A stretch of DNA of 64,000 nucleotides. It comes from Thinopyrum elongatum. Lineage: Eukaryota > Streptophyta > Magnoliopsida > Poales > Poaceae. The translations under genes and the position numbers were made by a program. The stretch lies in assembly GCA_011799875.1 (NCBI GenBank), contig CM022298.1, forward strand, positions 726,980,181 through 727,044,180, in the 5' to 3' direction. Shown piece after piece: positions 1 to 11,190 of the stretch (position 1 is the first letter of the stretch; each line of letters opens with the position of its first letter). The notes beneath the pieces are model-generated. The model saw only the letters and a program-made list of their open reading frames with translations. It did not search any database and had not been told where the DNA came from.

Positions 1-1
1 G

Positions 2-1018
2 TATCACCACGACAGTGGGACTACTTATCTGCTGCTCTACATCGATGACATCATCCTGACAGCTTCTTCGGCCGAGCTCCTTCGCCAGCTCACAGCTCGC
101 CTCGGCGCCGAGATCGCTATGAAGGACCTTGGTCCTTTGCACTACTTCCTCGGGATCGAGGTGGTGCGGCGTGCGGATGGGTTATTCCTTCATCAGCAGC
201 AGTACGCCCAGGAGTTACTCGAGCGCGCCGGCATGCTTAATTGCAAGCCCGCACCTATGCCTATCGACATGAAGGGAAAGATCTCCGCTCTTGAGGGCAC
301 TCCGGCACGGGACGCCGCCTTCTACAGGTCCATTGTTGGAGCTCTTCAGTACTTGAAGCTCACTCGGCCAGACTTGCAGTATGCCGTCCAGCAGGTGTGC
401 TTACACATGCACGCTCCACGTGACTCCCACTGGTCCCTGGTGAAGCCGATCCTTCGTTACATCGGCGGCACCATGGCTCTGGGTCTTACGTTGACAGCAT
501 ACTCTTCCACTGACTTGGTGGCCTACTTGGACGCTGATTGGGCTGGCTGCCCCGACACTCGTCGATCCACTTCTGACTACTGCGTCTACCTCGGGCCCTC
601 TCTCATATCGTGGTCATCGAAACGACAACCCACGGTGTCCAGATCGAGTGCCGAGGCTGAGTACCGTGCCGTGGCTAACGCTGTTGCCGAGTGCTCCTGG
701 TTACGACAGCTTCTTCAGGAGTTGCACCTTGGCGTGGCCAAGGCTACTGTTGTCTACTGTGACAATGTCTCTGCCGTCTACCTCTCTGCCAACCCCATTC
801 ATCATCGTCGCAGGAAACACATCGAGCTCCACATTCACTTCGTGCGTGAGCAGGTGGCTCTTGGACACATTCGGGTCTTACATGTCCCCACTGCTCAGCA
901 ATTCGCCGGTGTCATGACCAAGGGGTTACCGACGACTACATTCGAGGAGTTTCGGTCCAGTCTATGCGTCACCGATGCCGTATCGACTGCCCCGGGGGGG
1001 GAGGGGGGGGGGAGTTGA
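2..1018 (+). CDS. Ty1/copia pol, 3' part: reverse transcriptase end and RNase H (partial)
   Basis: The frame is open from base 2 to a TGA at 1016-1018, so the start lies outside the window. The first codons give YIDDII, the copia form of the RT catalytic YVDD motif. MKDLGPLHYFLGIEV and the 'LTRPDLQYAVQQV' block follow. RNase H comes next: AYLDADWAGCPDTRRSTSDY, the SRSSAEAEYRA motif, VYCDNVSAVYLSANP and KHIELHIHFVRE, with the usual MTKGLP near the end. No internal stop or frameshift is visible, which is unusual here and suggests a fairly young copy. Codons are GC-rich compared with the AT-rich flanks. The protein copies retroelement RNA into DNA inside virus-like particles. The element family is not identified; the copia assignment is firm. 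Confidence 0.93.
   Translation, partial: YHHDSGTTYLLLYIDDIILTASSAELLRQLTARLGAEIAMKDLGPLHYFLGIEVVRRADGLFLHQQQYAQELLERAGMLNCKPAPMPIDMKGKISALEGTPARDAAFYRSIVGALQYLKLTRPDLQYAVQQVCLHMHAPRDSHWSLVKPILRYIGGTMALGLTLTAYSSTDLVAYLDADWAGCPDTRRSTSDYCVYLGPSLISWSSKRQPTVSRSSAEAEYRAVANAVAECSWLRQLLQELHLGVAKATVVYCDNVSAVYLSANPIHHRRRKHIELHIHFVREQVALGHIRVLHVPTAQQFAGVMTKGLPTTTFEEFRSSLCVTDAVSTAPGGEGGGS
994..1014 (+). other. Polypurine tract of the copia element
   Basis: A G-rich run, interrupted only by A, ends directly before TGAATATATT. It sits between the RNase H coding end and the LTR, as expected for the plus-strand primer of a retrotransposon. It overlaps the last codons of the pol frame. Confidence 0.75.
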
Positions 1019-1166
1019 ATATATTTCTATAGGCAGTATATAGCATGTATGGTTAGGATCATTTCCTACCTAGCCCTGCCTCCTTGTTTCCTTGTATAGT
1101 CGAGGCCGTGGGCTACATCTTGTACATATATACGTGCGTGTATGCACCCAATCAATTGAGAGTTGC
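1016..1166 (+). repeat. Short 3' LTR of the copia element (proposed)
   Basis: It starts with TG directly after the polypurine tract and ends with CA at 1165-1166 (151 bases). The LTR start overlaps the pol stop codon. The 5' LTR is outside the window, so the right border rests only on the CA end and cannot be confirmed by comparison or by a TSD. Confidence 0.5.
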
Positions 1167-1180
1167 ATTGCCAAACAATA

Positions 1181-1756
1181 GTTGGCCAGATTGACCATAT
1201 GCCAATTTATGCCATACCGATAATCCGATCGGAAGCTCTCCCACTCATGCAAAAGATCAGGATATTTTTTTACAAAGAAAGAAAAAAGATGTTTGCTAAG
1301 GGCATTTTCAGCGACGACCCTTAAACCGGACACAGTATCCGTCCGGTAAGGACCAGTTCACGGATACTGACGCAGAAGTCGGCCATCCAAAACAGCCCCA
1401 TAAAGGTCCATTCAGGTCCGGCCAATTTAAAATTCAAATGCTCCCGAAGATCACATAGCGTGTCCAATCACATAGAGTCCGATCACAACCAAAAAGAGCT
1501 TTTACATGTCCAATCACAGAAAAATCTCAGTCTGGCAGTCCATGCAATGGATTGGATTTGTTGCCATTGAAAGTGCAATCATGCCCTCAATTATATTTTA
1601 ATGCTGATGATAATATACATATAGGGGACTAATCATATTTGTTAAATATATCACAAGTTTTAATACCCGTGGAATCATATGTGTGTGGATCATGGGCCAC
1701 GTAAATCTATATTTCTCAAGAACGAAGAAACAAAGATATAGAGCGTAGTTTTTTTT
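1181..1756. repeat. Direct duplication, copy 1 (576 bases)
   Basis: From GTTGGCCA to a T-run, this segment matches 2787-3356 almost throughout, by eye with scattered substitutions and small indels. Shared landmarks are 'gatcggaagctctcccactc', 'tgtttgctaagggcat', 'ccaaaacagccccataaagg' and 'caagaacgaagaaacaaag'. Copy 1 carries about 20 extra bases near 1465 (a second 'cacatag'). No protein or terminal repeat explains the unit. Confidence 0.85.
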
Positions 1757-2786
1757 GGCGTCGCCGCTTCAATGCGGACACCGCGTCCTGAGAAACCAAC
1801 TACGCCCTCTGCACCGCATTGAAGCAGGCTGACCGGCCCTTGGCATGGCATGACCATGACTGTTTAAGCTGTGCGCCCACGATACACATCCACACTTTAT
1901 CCTCTCCGAGCCCTCCTCCATCCCAAATCTCCAACTCCGGCTATGCCGAAGACATGGTTCTCCGCGCCGACAGACGGAGGCCATGGCTGTTCTTCGTCGG
2001 GCGGCTCATAGCGCCGCCATCCTTGCTCTCCAGGCCCCTCTGCATCCACGGCGGCCGGCTCCTCCAGCAAGGAGGGTAGTATCGCTCATCTACCATACGC
2101 CTCTGCACGAGCAGCAACCGCGCCTCCTCGCGTTGCCGCTCTAACAGGCGAGGAATATCGATACAAGCTGTAGGTTTTCTTCCCGTAAAACGGTCAAAAT
2201 ATCAGTCGCTAATGTAAATTATCGTCTATCGTGATTGATTAAGTTTTATCCAGTTAATTAAAACCTGCTTTGAAATATATGCACATAGTTTTAAATGGCC
2301 GGTTTCCGTATCCGTGTTCCTGGACTGATCTTCGGTCCACAGACATATACGGGAGCCGATTTGAAGGTCACCGTTCAGATGCCCTAATCTCGGGTCCATA
2401 GAAAATGGTCGGCACCATCGTCTATCAGTACAAAGCATTGGGTCGGGTGCATGCGTGCAGACTCTTTAGCGTGCGATCTCTGCTTTCGGCTCCGTCACTG
2501 GCCGGCCGTCGTATTTCCCCGACCTCCACCCCAAGCGGCGCAAGCCGACAGTGCATACAGAATCAAAGAAAAAAGTACGAAAAAGTACCAGCACTACGCC
2601 CGTTTCTCGGTTACAGTCATAATCACGTGACTTGGATGGATGATCATGGCGATGGAATAACGGTTAATGGACACTACGTGCCGAAGCAGGCTGGCTTAAC
2701 GTGGGCCATCGGTCTCAGAGGACAGAGAGAACCAAAACGTGGATTCTTCACATGATATGAGTGCGTTGCACAACGACGTGTCATGG
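1757..2786. other. Spacer between the two duplicated segments; no gene recognised
   Basis: This is moderately GC-rich up to about 2150 and mixed after that. Short open frames on both strands show no recognisable motif. A sequence near 1745-1830 contains an inverted 'ttcaatgcgg' / 'ccgcattgaa' pair (1769 and 1817 regions). I see no mobile-element ends. Confidence 0.4.
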
Positions 2787-3356
2787 GTTGGCCATTACCG
2801 GATTGACCATATGGCAATTTATGCGATACCGATAATCGGATCGGAAGCTCTCCCACTCATGCAAAAGATCGAGATATGTTTTACAAAGAAAGGAAGAAAG
2901 ATGTTTGCTAAGGGCATCTTCAGCGCTGACCCTTAAAACGGATATAGTATCTATCCGTATACCGGTGAGGACCAGTTCATGAATACTGACACGGGAGTTG
3001 GTCATCCAAAACAGCCCCATAAAGGTCCATCCAGGTCCGGCCAATATAAAATTCAAATGCTCCCGAAGACCACATAGCGTCCGATCACAACCTAAAAAAG
3101 TTTTTACATGCCCAATCACAAAAAAATCTCAGTCCGGCAGTCTGTGCAACAGATTGGATTTGTTGCCATTGAAAGTGCAACATGCCCTCAATTATATTTT
3201 GATGTTGATGATAATACACATATAGGGGACTAATCATATTTGTTAAATATATCACAAGTTTTAATCCCCGTGGAATCATACGTGTGTGGATCATGGACCA
3301 TGTAAATCTATATTGTTCAAGAACGAAGAAACAAAGATATAAAGCATAGTTTTTTT
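2787..3356. repeat. Direct duplication, copy 2 (570 bases)
   Basis: This is the partner of 1181-1756 in the same orientation, ending in a similar T-run ('catagttttttt'). The sequence after the T-run differs from that after copy 1, so homology stops there. The pair could be the long terminal repeats of a very small element or a tandem duplication with a deleted middle. No polypurine tract or primer site was found to decide. Confidence 0.85.
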
Positions 3357-3735
3357 GGTTTGTTCTTGAGCATACAGATCCCGCACTATTAACATGGTAT
3401 CATCGGGGCTCGTGAAATATTTGTTCGAACCCACGGTTTCTTACAAATGAATCTCACTAACATCTTACACTTGTGTCACACACATTCACCCACAAAATAA
3501 CCCTGAGGATTATAATTACAAAATTCACTCTTAGATTACGAGAGTATTGCAGGATAGCATATTGCTTACACAATCTTTGAAACACATTAAGACAAAACTC
3601 ATTCTGCCTTACAGATTACGAGAGTATTGCATCTCCAATGGAGTGGGTTAGTAAGGATACTCTTCTCAGTTGACCGCTGGATTTTTTACCAAGTCCTAAT
3701 TCATGGGATCTCCGATCAAATAGGTTGGGTTATAA
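3357..3735. other. Unassigned AT-rich sequence
   Basis: No open frame or repeat end is recognised. A 'gattacgagagtattgca' string occurs twice (near 3534 and 3615), marking a small internal duplication. Confidence 0.35.
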
Positions 3736-4040
3736 CAACTTGTCGGCATAGGTCGCCTAAGGCGACACATTTTGTGTCGGTAAAAACCTTTCCCGACAGA
3801 AAGGAGCTGTCGCCTATATTCCTGCCGGAAAAGGTCTTTGCCGACAGATAAATCTATGCCGACAGAAAGTATGACAACATTGGTGAGATCTACGCCGACA
3901 GACATTTCTACACCGACAGACTATTCTATGCCAACAGTTCATGTGACACTGTGCTATGCCGATGGATTGTGTGACGCCATAGCACGCCGACGGTCTATCT
4001 GATACTACATCTGCCGACAGATAGTGTGACGGCCATTTCT
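3736..4040. repeat. Subterminal repeat field of a CACTA-like element (left part)
   Basis: The motif TGTCGGCA / TGCCGACAG and degenerate forms ('cgccgacaga', 'caccgacaga', 'gccgatgga') recur about a dozen times in both orientations. Dense subterminal copies of a short motif are typical of CACTA transposons, where transposase binds. The terminal CACTA is not visible on this side, so the end may be truncated. A similar 'gacac-ttttt/attt-gtgtc' block occurs at 20300-20330 across the inserted retrotransposon. Confidence 0.5.
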
Positions 4041-4107
4041 ATGCTGACAATTTATCTGCCAGTACTCAATACAATTAAATCAAAATATCAATTCCTGTTC
4101 AGTAGGC

Positions 4108-4242
4108 AATACAATTGCACTCTTCCATTCATTACAAGATAACCAATGGATTCATTCAACATATATTGAAGATTCCAATTGCACACTTCATTCATCACAA
4201 GATAACAACCAATGCATTCATTCACATATATAGAAGATTCAC
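4108..4242. repeat. Tandem duplication of about 65-70 bases
   Basis: Two adjacent copies share 'caattgca', 'cattcattacaagataac' / 'cattcatcacaagataac', 'ccaatg.attcattca' and 'atagaagattc'. The region is non-coding and lies just inside the subterminal field. Confidence 0.65.
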
Positions 4243-5640
4243 TAGTTTTCTTCACTAAAGTAAGCTACAACCATTAAGAAAATATGCAAGTCGACATTCA
4301 TGTCATGGTCTGTTACAAAATATGATGAGCAAGTTGTCAAGAGACCAATTGTTCGATCACTTGACTACTACAAAATATTATGGAAGATACCCAGTCTTTC
4401 GATCAAGCCGATATCAACTTACATATGAACAAAACGCTTCGACCATGTTATGGACAAAAGCGATCAATGGAACAGCCTTGATCAACTTTAGTACTTGCTA
4501 CTTTCTCCCATTTTCCCCTGCAAAAGAACTTGTATATTTGAGCAATCTTAGAAAATGAGAAGCACATGCAACAAAATGATGTCAAGATGAAGGAGACGAG
4601 ATTTTCTGGACCATAGTGCATCCGGACTTATGCTCAACAACATTAGTGTTTTCTTGTGGATCTATACCAAGTTAGTGTTGTTGAAACTATATTTGCTTGA
4701 CCATGAGTTCTACTGATTCTTGTACTAGGCCTACTCGGCAGTGGGTTTTCCATATTATATCAAACCGACACACCACCCTAAGATACAGTGCGAGGCCAGT
4801 CCACAATAAGAACTCAAAGAATATTTTTATACTTCGATGTCAATTCCTGTACAACAACAGTCACCATCCTCATAGCTAGTTATATAGTGTACAAAATGTT
4901 GTATATTTAAGTCCAAAAGAGATGATAAAATATAGTATGGTAACTGCTCCTACAAGTTCTGTACAACAACAAAGATGTTCTATATTTTCATCAGTCCAAA
5001 AGAGATGATATTTTCAGTCCAAAATATCATTTCCTAACCTAAGGAAACCATCAGTTCTTGTTAAATCCTCAACATCCAAATAGCAGGGAGCCTTACATAT
5101 ATATAAAGCAGTTATATTAACAGGCATATCCTCACTGAGGGAAAAGTACATAGAAAAATGATGCTTCAAATAAAAGCTCAACTGAAAATAGCGAACTAGA
5201 GGATTCAATAGTATAGCCCAGATGCAAATCAATATGATCCAGTATAGGAGGAACAATCAACCAAAGATTCAAGTGGAGGGACAAGGCCAGTAAATTCTAA
5301 GAATCAACAGCAGGAATGATAGATTAGCGCATCAGGGGAACTTTAATGGAATTGAACTGGTGCATATGATAGAACTCTTAGTTATAGAAAGATCTTAAAC
5401 TCTCTCATGTTTTCTCCATTCTCCCTAGGACAGAACGAGGAAGCAGAAAGAAATAAAAAAACAAGCATAGACGATTGTACCAGGACACAAACGGGTCACA
5501 AATAGATGTACTATAAACAAGACAAAACAACACAAGTGAATTTCTGTGCAGCCAACACGACTCATTCTTGTTGAATGAAAATAAAATACTTTCGACAACA
5601 GAATTGCGAAAACATGTTGGTCCACACTACTAGAGGTACT
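4243..5640. other. Non-coding, AT-rich; probable interior of the CACTA-like element
   Basis: Only short scattered frames without motifs are present. A short inverted string reading CACTACTAG...CTGGTAGTG sits at about 5624-5647, but it has no companion end or TSD and may be coincidental. Confidence 0.35.
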
Positions 5641-8240
5641 GGTAGTGGTATACTACTTGCTCTCACTTTTAAGTGTCAGACAGAACATGGTGATGTTGTC
5701 AGGAATAATACCTGAACTCTGCGATGACGACAACCGTGACTTCGTGCAAGGTTTGATCTGCAAAAATAACAAGTAGTTAGCATCATGTGATAGTTTACAC
5801 CGGAACAGGAAAACGTATAAAATATATTTTTACCCTATTTGATGGCCATGCAATGGACATGTGGTGAACATCGCCTATTGTTTGCACTAGTGGCTGGGGT
5901 GGCACCTCATGAGATGGGATTGTGCACACTAATCGAGATGTCATATTTGTTAACGTGTTTGTATGACAATAGGCTTAGTTTAGTGAGAAGACAAGCAGCC
6001 CAGATGATACATCAACAAAAAACCGTTTTGGGCATGCACATGCATAAAATATATCAGGCTTAGAAGCACTAACATGGGCAACTTGGTGCTGGGAAAAATC
6101 ACATAACCATGAAATTTATCGACATAAGAAGTGTCAAGACATGAGATGCACACGTCACTTGCCAAACTGAGAATCACATAACCAGGAAATTTATGAACAT
6201 AAGAAGTGTCAAGATATCTTTTCAGAGATGTAAGAGAGTCTGACTCTAGCTAATTTCCTCCCTGCAAAAATATTAAGAATGTGAGTATAAAGTGTAAACC
6301 CTATAACTTCTTCAGAAGAATTTCATCATTCACATCAAATAGCAGAATCAAATGTCTCGGCGCTCAACAATATAAGAAATGAAGGACTGCAATGTTTCTT
6401 TCATTGTTTGAAGGTATAATTCATGCACAGAAATATAAAATACGTGAGTGTGGCCCTATGCATGAACGCAAATGTTACCTACAAAGCTGAAATGAATGTC
6501 TATGTGATTGGTAAAAGAGCATACTATTATATCAGGTATATGTTGTGCACATCCTAATCTTATCCTTTTTCACATAGTAAATGATGAGACTATTCATCCC
6601 TTACTCTATATAAACACATCACTTTTCAGCTGGGAACAATGAGAAACCAACATAAAACTTATCTGGTACAACTCCTGATATAAAGATTAAGAACTCTGAT
6701 CTTCTTTTCAAGATCATCAAAACAAAAGTCCTCACATGATCCAATAAAAGGATGAGCCCAAAGAAGCTACTTACCTCCAACTTTAACAAGATCAGGCGAT
6801 GGTTAAGACACCACGAACTACCCAACTTCCACGTCTTTCTCTTCGAAGACACACGTCGAGGCAGGACGACGACGACATGGACCGCTAGACCTCCTTGTCG
6901 CTCTCTCCGGCGCTGCGCACCGAGGGGAGAGGACGGCGAAGGCTCCGACACGAACTGACTCAGGGGAGAAGCGGGTCTCGGGAGGGGCCCTTCCTCCATT
7001 GGCAAGTGCAGCAAAGCAAGAAAATCTGGGGTGGGAGGCGGCGGCAGCAACTAACTGACTACAAAGATCTGGTTGACCATCAAGCAGATCGTATGAATGC
7101 TTCCAAAACAATGTATGTGTTAGACCGCGTGCCCAACTCTCTTCATCATCTCCTGCACCAGGATTATAGTGCCAGCTGAATTTTGATGACATCCATTGTG
7201 TAGCTACTGTACCAGATGCAGATGCTAGAACTAGTAGGACGGGATTGAAGTCCCAATTTGAAGAGCCAGAGTACTTTTCACCATGCCTTTTGATACAACC
7301 ACTGATTTACAGAAAAAAGTTATGAAACATTGTGAGAAGAAGTGAATGCAGAATTATATATTCTTCTTAAGAAAAGAACAATGAGGAACATGGAAACAAA
7401 GGTTCAAACAACAGAAGAGGAGGATATATTGTAGCTAAAACTACAATAGACTGTTGTGAGTTGTGATCCCTCAGAATAGATGATAGTAAAGCATGTCATA
7501 TTAAATCATGAAATTGGCAGTGCTATTTTTATTTTGTTGTGCATTTTTCCAGAGCAATAGCTTGCTCGTACACATTAACATGTGGTTTATGAAGAATTTT
7601 CAAATATAGCAAAGACAAGCATTGTGTTAAAGAAAATGTGTTTTACTGTACAAAATTTAAAGTATAGCAATGTCAAGCATTGGGGTAGAGAAAATATGCA
7701 CAACAGAAATTAGCAGGATATACATGCATAATACAATAAATCGAAATAATCCATGTACCAACCGTTTCAGAATTCAATCCGCTACCTTGTTTGATAGCTT
7801 GCAGTCGATGCCTCTGAATGGCTCGGTTCGGAACACAACATCAAATAGGTATGGTCTTTGACATGCTACCAAGATTTTTTTTCCCTTTCCTTGTTGAATC
7901 AACTATTATGCATCCAAATTTGAAAAAAAGAAACTATTATGCATCCTCCTCTTTTCCCTGCTCAAAGGATACCAACATAACAAATTAAGGTCAACTTAAG
8001 CTAAGTCCTGAAAACTTCAGGCATGTTGCACTCTCCACTCCATTGCCGCCAAAAACATATACAATATATGACCATGTATACCCAGTAGTTTAAGAGTTCA
8101 AATGATGAGCACATCTGCACTCATATTCACACTTGTGGTAGTGGATATTTGAATTAACCCCAAGCAAACGAAATTGAATTATTAATGATTTGGTGATGCA
8201 AAGTTTCTTGAAACTCCTACTTCTGTATATGCACTACTGA
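5641..8240 (-). other. Gene-like minus-strand sequence, possibly a captured, spliced transcript
   Basis: On the minus strand several splice-like boundaries are visible. An acceptor 'tttttgcag' lies at about 5757-5765 before a short open exon ending ...DNITMFCLTLKSESK-stop near 5655. A donor 'GGAG|GTAAGT' lies at about 6770-6776, following a GC-richer exon at 6777-7050. No protein family could be named. A direct repeat of about 43 bases occurs at 6097-6141 and 6171-6214 ('aatcacataacca.gaaattta'). The arrangement (AT-rich introns, with a GC-rich first exon near 8240-8730) suggests a host gene fragment carried by the surrounding CACTA-like element. That is inference. Confidence 0.3.
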
Positions 8241-8732
8241 CTACAAGTTGTACAACGAACATATGGAGCAAGATGCATAATCGAAGGCTAGCTCACAGGG
8301 CAAAGGCTGGCCATCTGAAGAAACCAAATCAGCGGCGACAGTGAGAGATACACACAACAAGAAAACCCTAGGTTTCAACACCTGCTGCTCCTCTCGGGAA
8401 TGTCGTTCCACGAGACTGTGGAGGTGGGACCAGAGAGGAGGTCGTACCTCAAAATCAGGGGAATTGGTGGGGATGCGACAACGATGGGAGTGGCGATGAT
8501 GACGAGGAGGTGAGGTGTCGTGCCCTCGTAGATCACAACGCTGCTGCTCCTTGACACGGTGGACGGCGCTGCTGCTCCTCGGTGTGGCGGACGATGCTGC
8601 TGCTCCTCGGCGGATGGTGCTACTGCTCCTTGGAGGATGGCGCTGTGGGCTAGAGGGAGGTCGGGGTCGGAGGTGATGTGGGGTGAGGGGGCAGTGGACG
8701 GGCGGCATGGCACAGGTCGGTGGGGGCGGCAC
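8241..8732 (-). CDS. Hypothetical proline/serine-rich frame, GC-rich candidate first exon
   Basis: A 163-codon minus-strand frame begins MPPPPTCAMPPVHC. The first two thirds are rich in Pro, Arg, Ser and His and the rest is hydrophobic. Upstream on the minus strand is an 'aaaccctaaacctaacc' string common in plant 5' leaders. The frame has no domain I recognise, and its composition is what GC-rich non-coding sequence produces in translation. It may be the leader or first exon of a captured transcript continuing into 5641-8240. A real protein product is unproven. Confidence 0.25.
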   Translation of the reverse strand: MPPPPTCAMPPVHCPLTPHHLRPRPPSSPQRHPPRSSSTIRRGAAASSATPRSSSAVHRVKEQQRCDLRGHDTSPPRHHRHSHRCRIPTNSPDFEVRPPLWSHLHSLVERHSREEQQVLKPRVFLLCVSLTVAADLVSSDGQPLPCELAFDYASCSICSLYNL

Positions 8733-10055
8733 GGTCAGGTTAGGTTTAGGGTAATTGGGTGTGTGTTTTTTCTCTTATTAATCCTCTGGTCCGGGTGTTT
8801 GGCATGGTACGGGCACGTGAAAGGATATGCGATGCCCCCATGTGTGGTTTTGGTAATTGATGACATTCTCTATGGACTAATGGTTGCATTGAGTTATATT
8901 TGAAGGATTTGTCCATAGGCTTTTCTTGAAGTCCATGTGTTGGTTTCAAGGAGTTTATGTGTTGACCAAGGTGCTATTAAGGAATTATCCAAAGATTGGT
9001 CATGTGAGAGTTGAGCTTATTGCAAGCATGTCTTGAAGAAGAAGATTGTGTGATCATTCATGTTTACCTTCAAGACATCATCCAAATGAAGAGAGTTGGA
9101 AAGATTCAAGGTTGATCAAGACTAAGTCAAGAGTGAATCAAGTTGATCAACTCACAAAGCGTAGAAGATGTACCGAGAGGGATCAAGTGATCCTATGGTA
9201 TGGTAAGCATTGTCCATTGCGCTTTGTGTACTAACCTATGGTCTATGTGAGAGTTCTATGTGGGATTAGGAATGTGTCCATGGGCTTGCGTCAAGAGGAA
9301 GATATCACTCAACCCATGGAGAGGATGACATCAAGTGGTGATCGTCATCAAGATTGCCGTGTGCAAGTTCAAGTGGAGCATCACGAAGAGATCAAGTGCT
9401 TGAAGCTTGCCATCCATTGTGGTGTTAATGGACTTGTGAAGATGTGCCGAAGAGTGGCTCACCCATAGTGAAGTATGGGGGAGCAATCATCTAGTCTTCA
9501 TCGACCCAACGCAATCAAGAAAGGTGGTCCATCTTGAAGAGGACAAGATCGTCATCATCTAGCTCAAGTGGATCATGCGCAAGGCAAAGGTTTGCCCTTG
9601 ATAGGTTTTCTATTTTTCCGGTCTCATGGTGGTAGTTGGGAGACCGGGTTATAGGATCGATTGCCGTACTATCAAGGGGGGCCCTCGTTGAGTAGCTTGA
9701 TCGTATCGTTCGTAGAGAGCTCAAACCATTGCATCCTTGCATCATCGTTCTTGGTTCTTGTTTGGTTCTCCTTGTGAGTCTTAGAGCTTATGGTCATTTT
9801 CATGATTAGCTCGAGTTCATCGAAAACGGAGTTCATGTATGCATCTTCTATGATGTTTTCGATGTTGGGGTTTTTGCCGGTCCTTCTTTCATAGAGGTTT
9901 CACATCTCTATATCCTTGGCATTTCTTCTACTGCTTCTTCTTATTATAACCAGTCACTGTTTGGATAGCTCTCGTCGTCATCTATCCAATAAGCTTGAAT
10001 TTTCTCATTTCGGAGTTCTTTTGTAGAAGTTGTGGCAGTTCTGTTTTCTGCACTA

Positions 10056-10606
10056 AGCGGTAGTACCGCTAGTCCGAGCGGTTGTACCGCCCTAGGTGTG
10101 TTACCCCAGAGTTGCAGTCGCCAGGAGTTTTCCAAGTGGTTGTACCACTGCCCCCGGGCGGTTGTACCGCCTGGTGCTCAGAAAACTCCAGGTCTGCGGC
10201 TCAGCGGTTGTACCGGCCCACTACCGCCCTACCACCGGACTGGGCTCTGTCGTGGGGTGGCTCTTGGGCGGTGGTGGCCCGGTTAGTATGGTCAACTAGT
10301 TTTGAGCGGTACTACCGGTGTCCGGAGCGGTTGTACCGCTCGGGACTTAGCCACCACCCGTGCTCGGTCCTAGCTGTTGCACCAGTGCAACCACCGTCTC
10401 AACTACCGCTCGGGGGTGACTCCTCTCTGTTTTGCAGCGGTTGTTGAGCGGTGGTGGAGCGGTTGTTCCGGTTTTTTGTTTCAACCGGTACTACCGCCCA
10501 CGCCACCGGTTGTATCGCTCAGTAGGGTTTCTGCAGGGTTCCCATGTTTTCCGGTTGTACCGCTTCTCCTAGCGGTTGTACCGCTTCTCCTAGCGGTTGT
10601 ACCGCT
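10056..10606. repeat. Array of GCGGTTGTACCGC palindromes in the 5' LTR
   Basis: About ten perfect or near-perfect inverted repeats of the form (A)GCGGT-T/A-GTACCGC(T) are spread over 550 bases. Examples are 10056-10070, 10078-10090, 10158-10170, 10204-10216, 10326-10340, 10571-10585 and 10592-10606. A variant GTGGTTGTACCAC at 10136-10148 is still palindromic although both arms differ from the standard. Related 'gcggtggtgg' half-units lie between them. The array ends about 45 bases before the LTR TATA box, so it sits where upstream promoter elements would be. Confidence 0.9.
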
Positions 10607-10648
10607 CCAGTGTTTTTCTGCAGGATAACGGACAGATTCGTGGGGTCC

Positions 10649-10655
10649 TATAAAA
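10649..10655 (+). promoter_or_regulatory. TATA box of the 5' LTR promoter
   Basis: TATAAAA, followed by a GC-richer leader ('ggggtcttcttcccc'), is conserved at the same place in the 3' LTR (19191). It is a likely core promoter for the element's RNA. Confidence 0.7.
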
Positions 10656-11190
10656 GGGGGTCTTCTTCCCCATTGACCCTAACGGTTCTTTGCAAGCTTT
10701 CTCCTCCATTGTTGACCTTCCTCAAGCTTGCTATCTCTCAATCCCTCCATGGATTCTTGCTAGTTTTTGGGGGAAAAGAGAGAGGAGATCTAGATCCACA
10801 TTTCCACCAAAAACCTTCTCCTCTATGTGAGGGAAACCCCTTGGATCTAGATCTTGGAGTTCTTCGTGTTCTCTTCTTCGTTCTTCCTCTCATTTTCCTC
10901 CCTAGCATTAGTTGTTTTGGTGGGATTTGAGAGGGAAGGACTTGGGCACTCCGTGTGCCCTTGCCATTGCATTTTGTGCATCGGTTTGAGTTCTCCACGG
11001 TGATACATGAAAGTTACAAGTTGAGAAGCTTATTACTCTTGGGTGCTTGGTACCCTTGAGCTTGTTCCTCTTGGGTGCTTGGGCGCCCTAGACGGTTGGT
11101 GGTGTTCGGAGCTCAATCATTGTGGTGTAAAGCTCTGGGCAAGCGTCGGGGTCTCCAATTAGGTTGTGGAGATCGCCCCGAGCAATTTGA

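Noticed and set aside
5624..5647. Minimal CACTA ends CACTACTAG...CTGGTAGTG
   Set aside because: The two ends are only 23 bases apart, with no TSD; coincidence is more likely.
5641..5765. C-terminus of a protein phosphatase 2C (DNIT motif)
   Set aside because: Only four residues match and no other PP2C motif is found upstream.
10056..10606. CRISPR array
   Set aside because: The repeats are short palindromes with no constant spacers and lie in a plant LTR; no cas genes exist here.
10032..10930. Several overlapping frames in the 5' LTR (and 18646-19472 in the 3' LTR) as genes
   Set aside because: They translate the GCGGTTGTACCGC palindromes in different frames and lie within a defined LTR.
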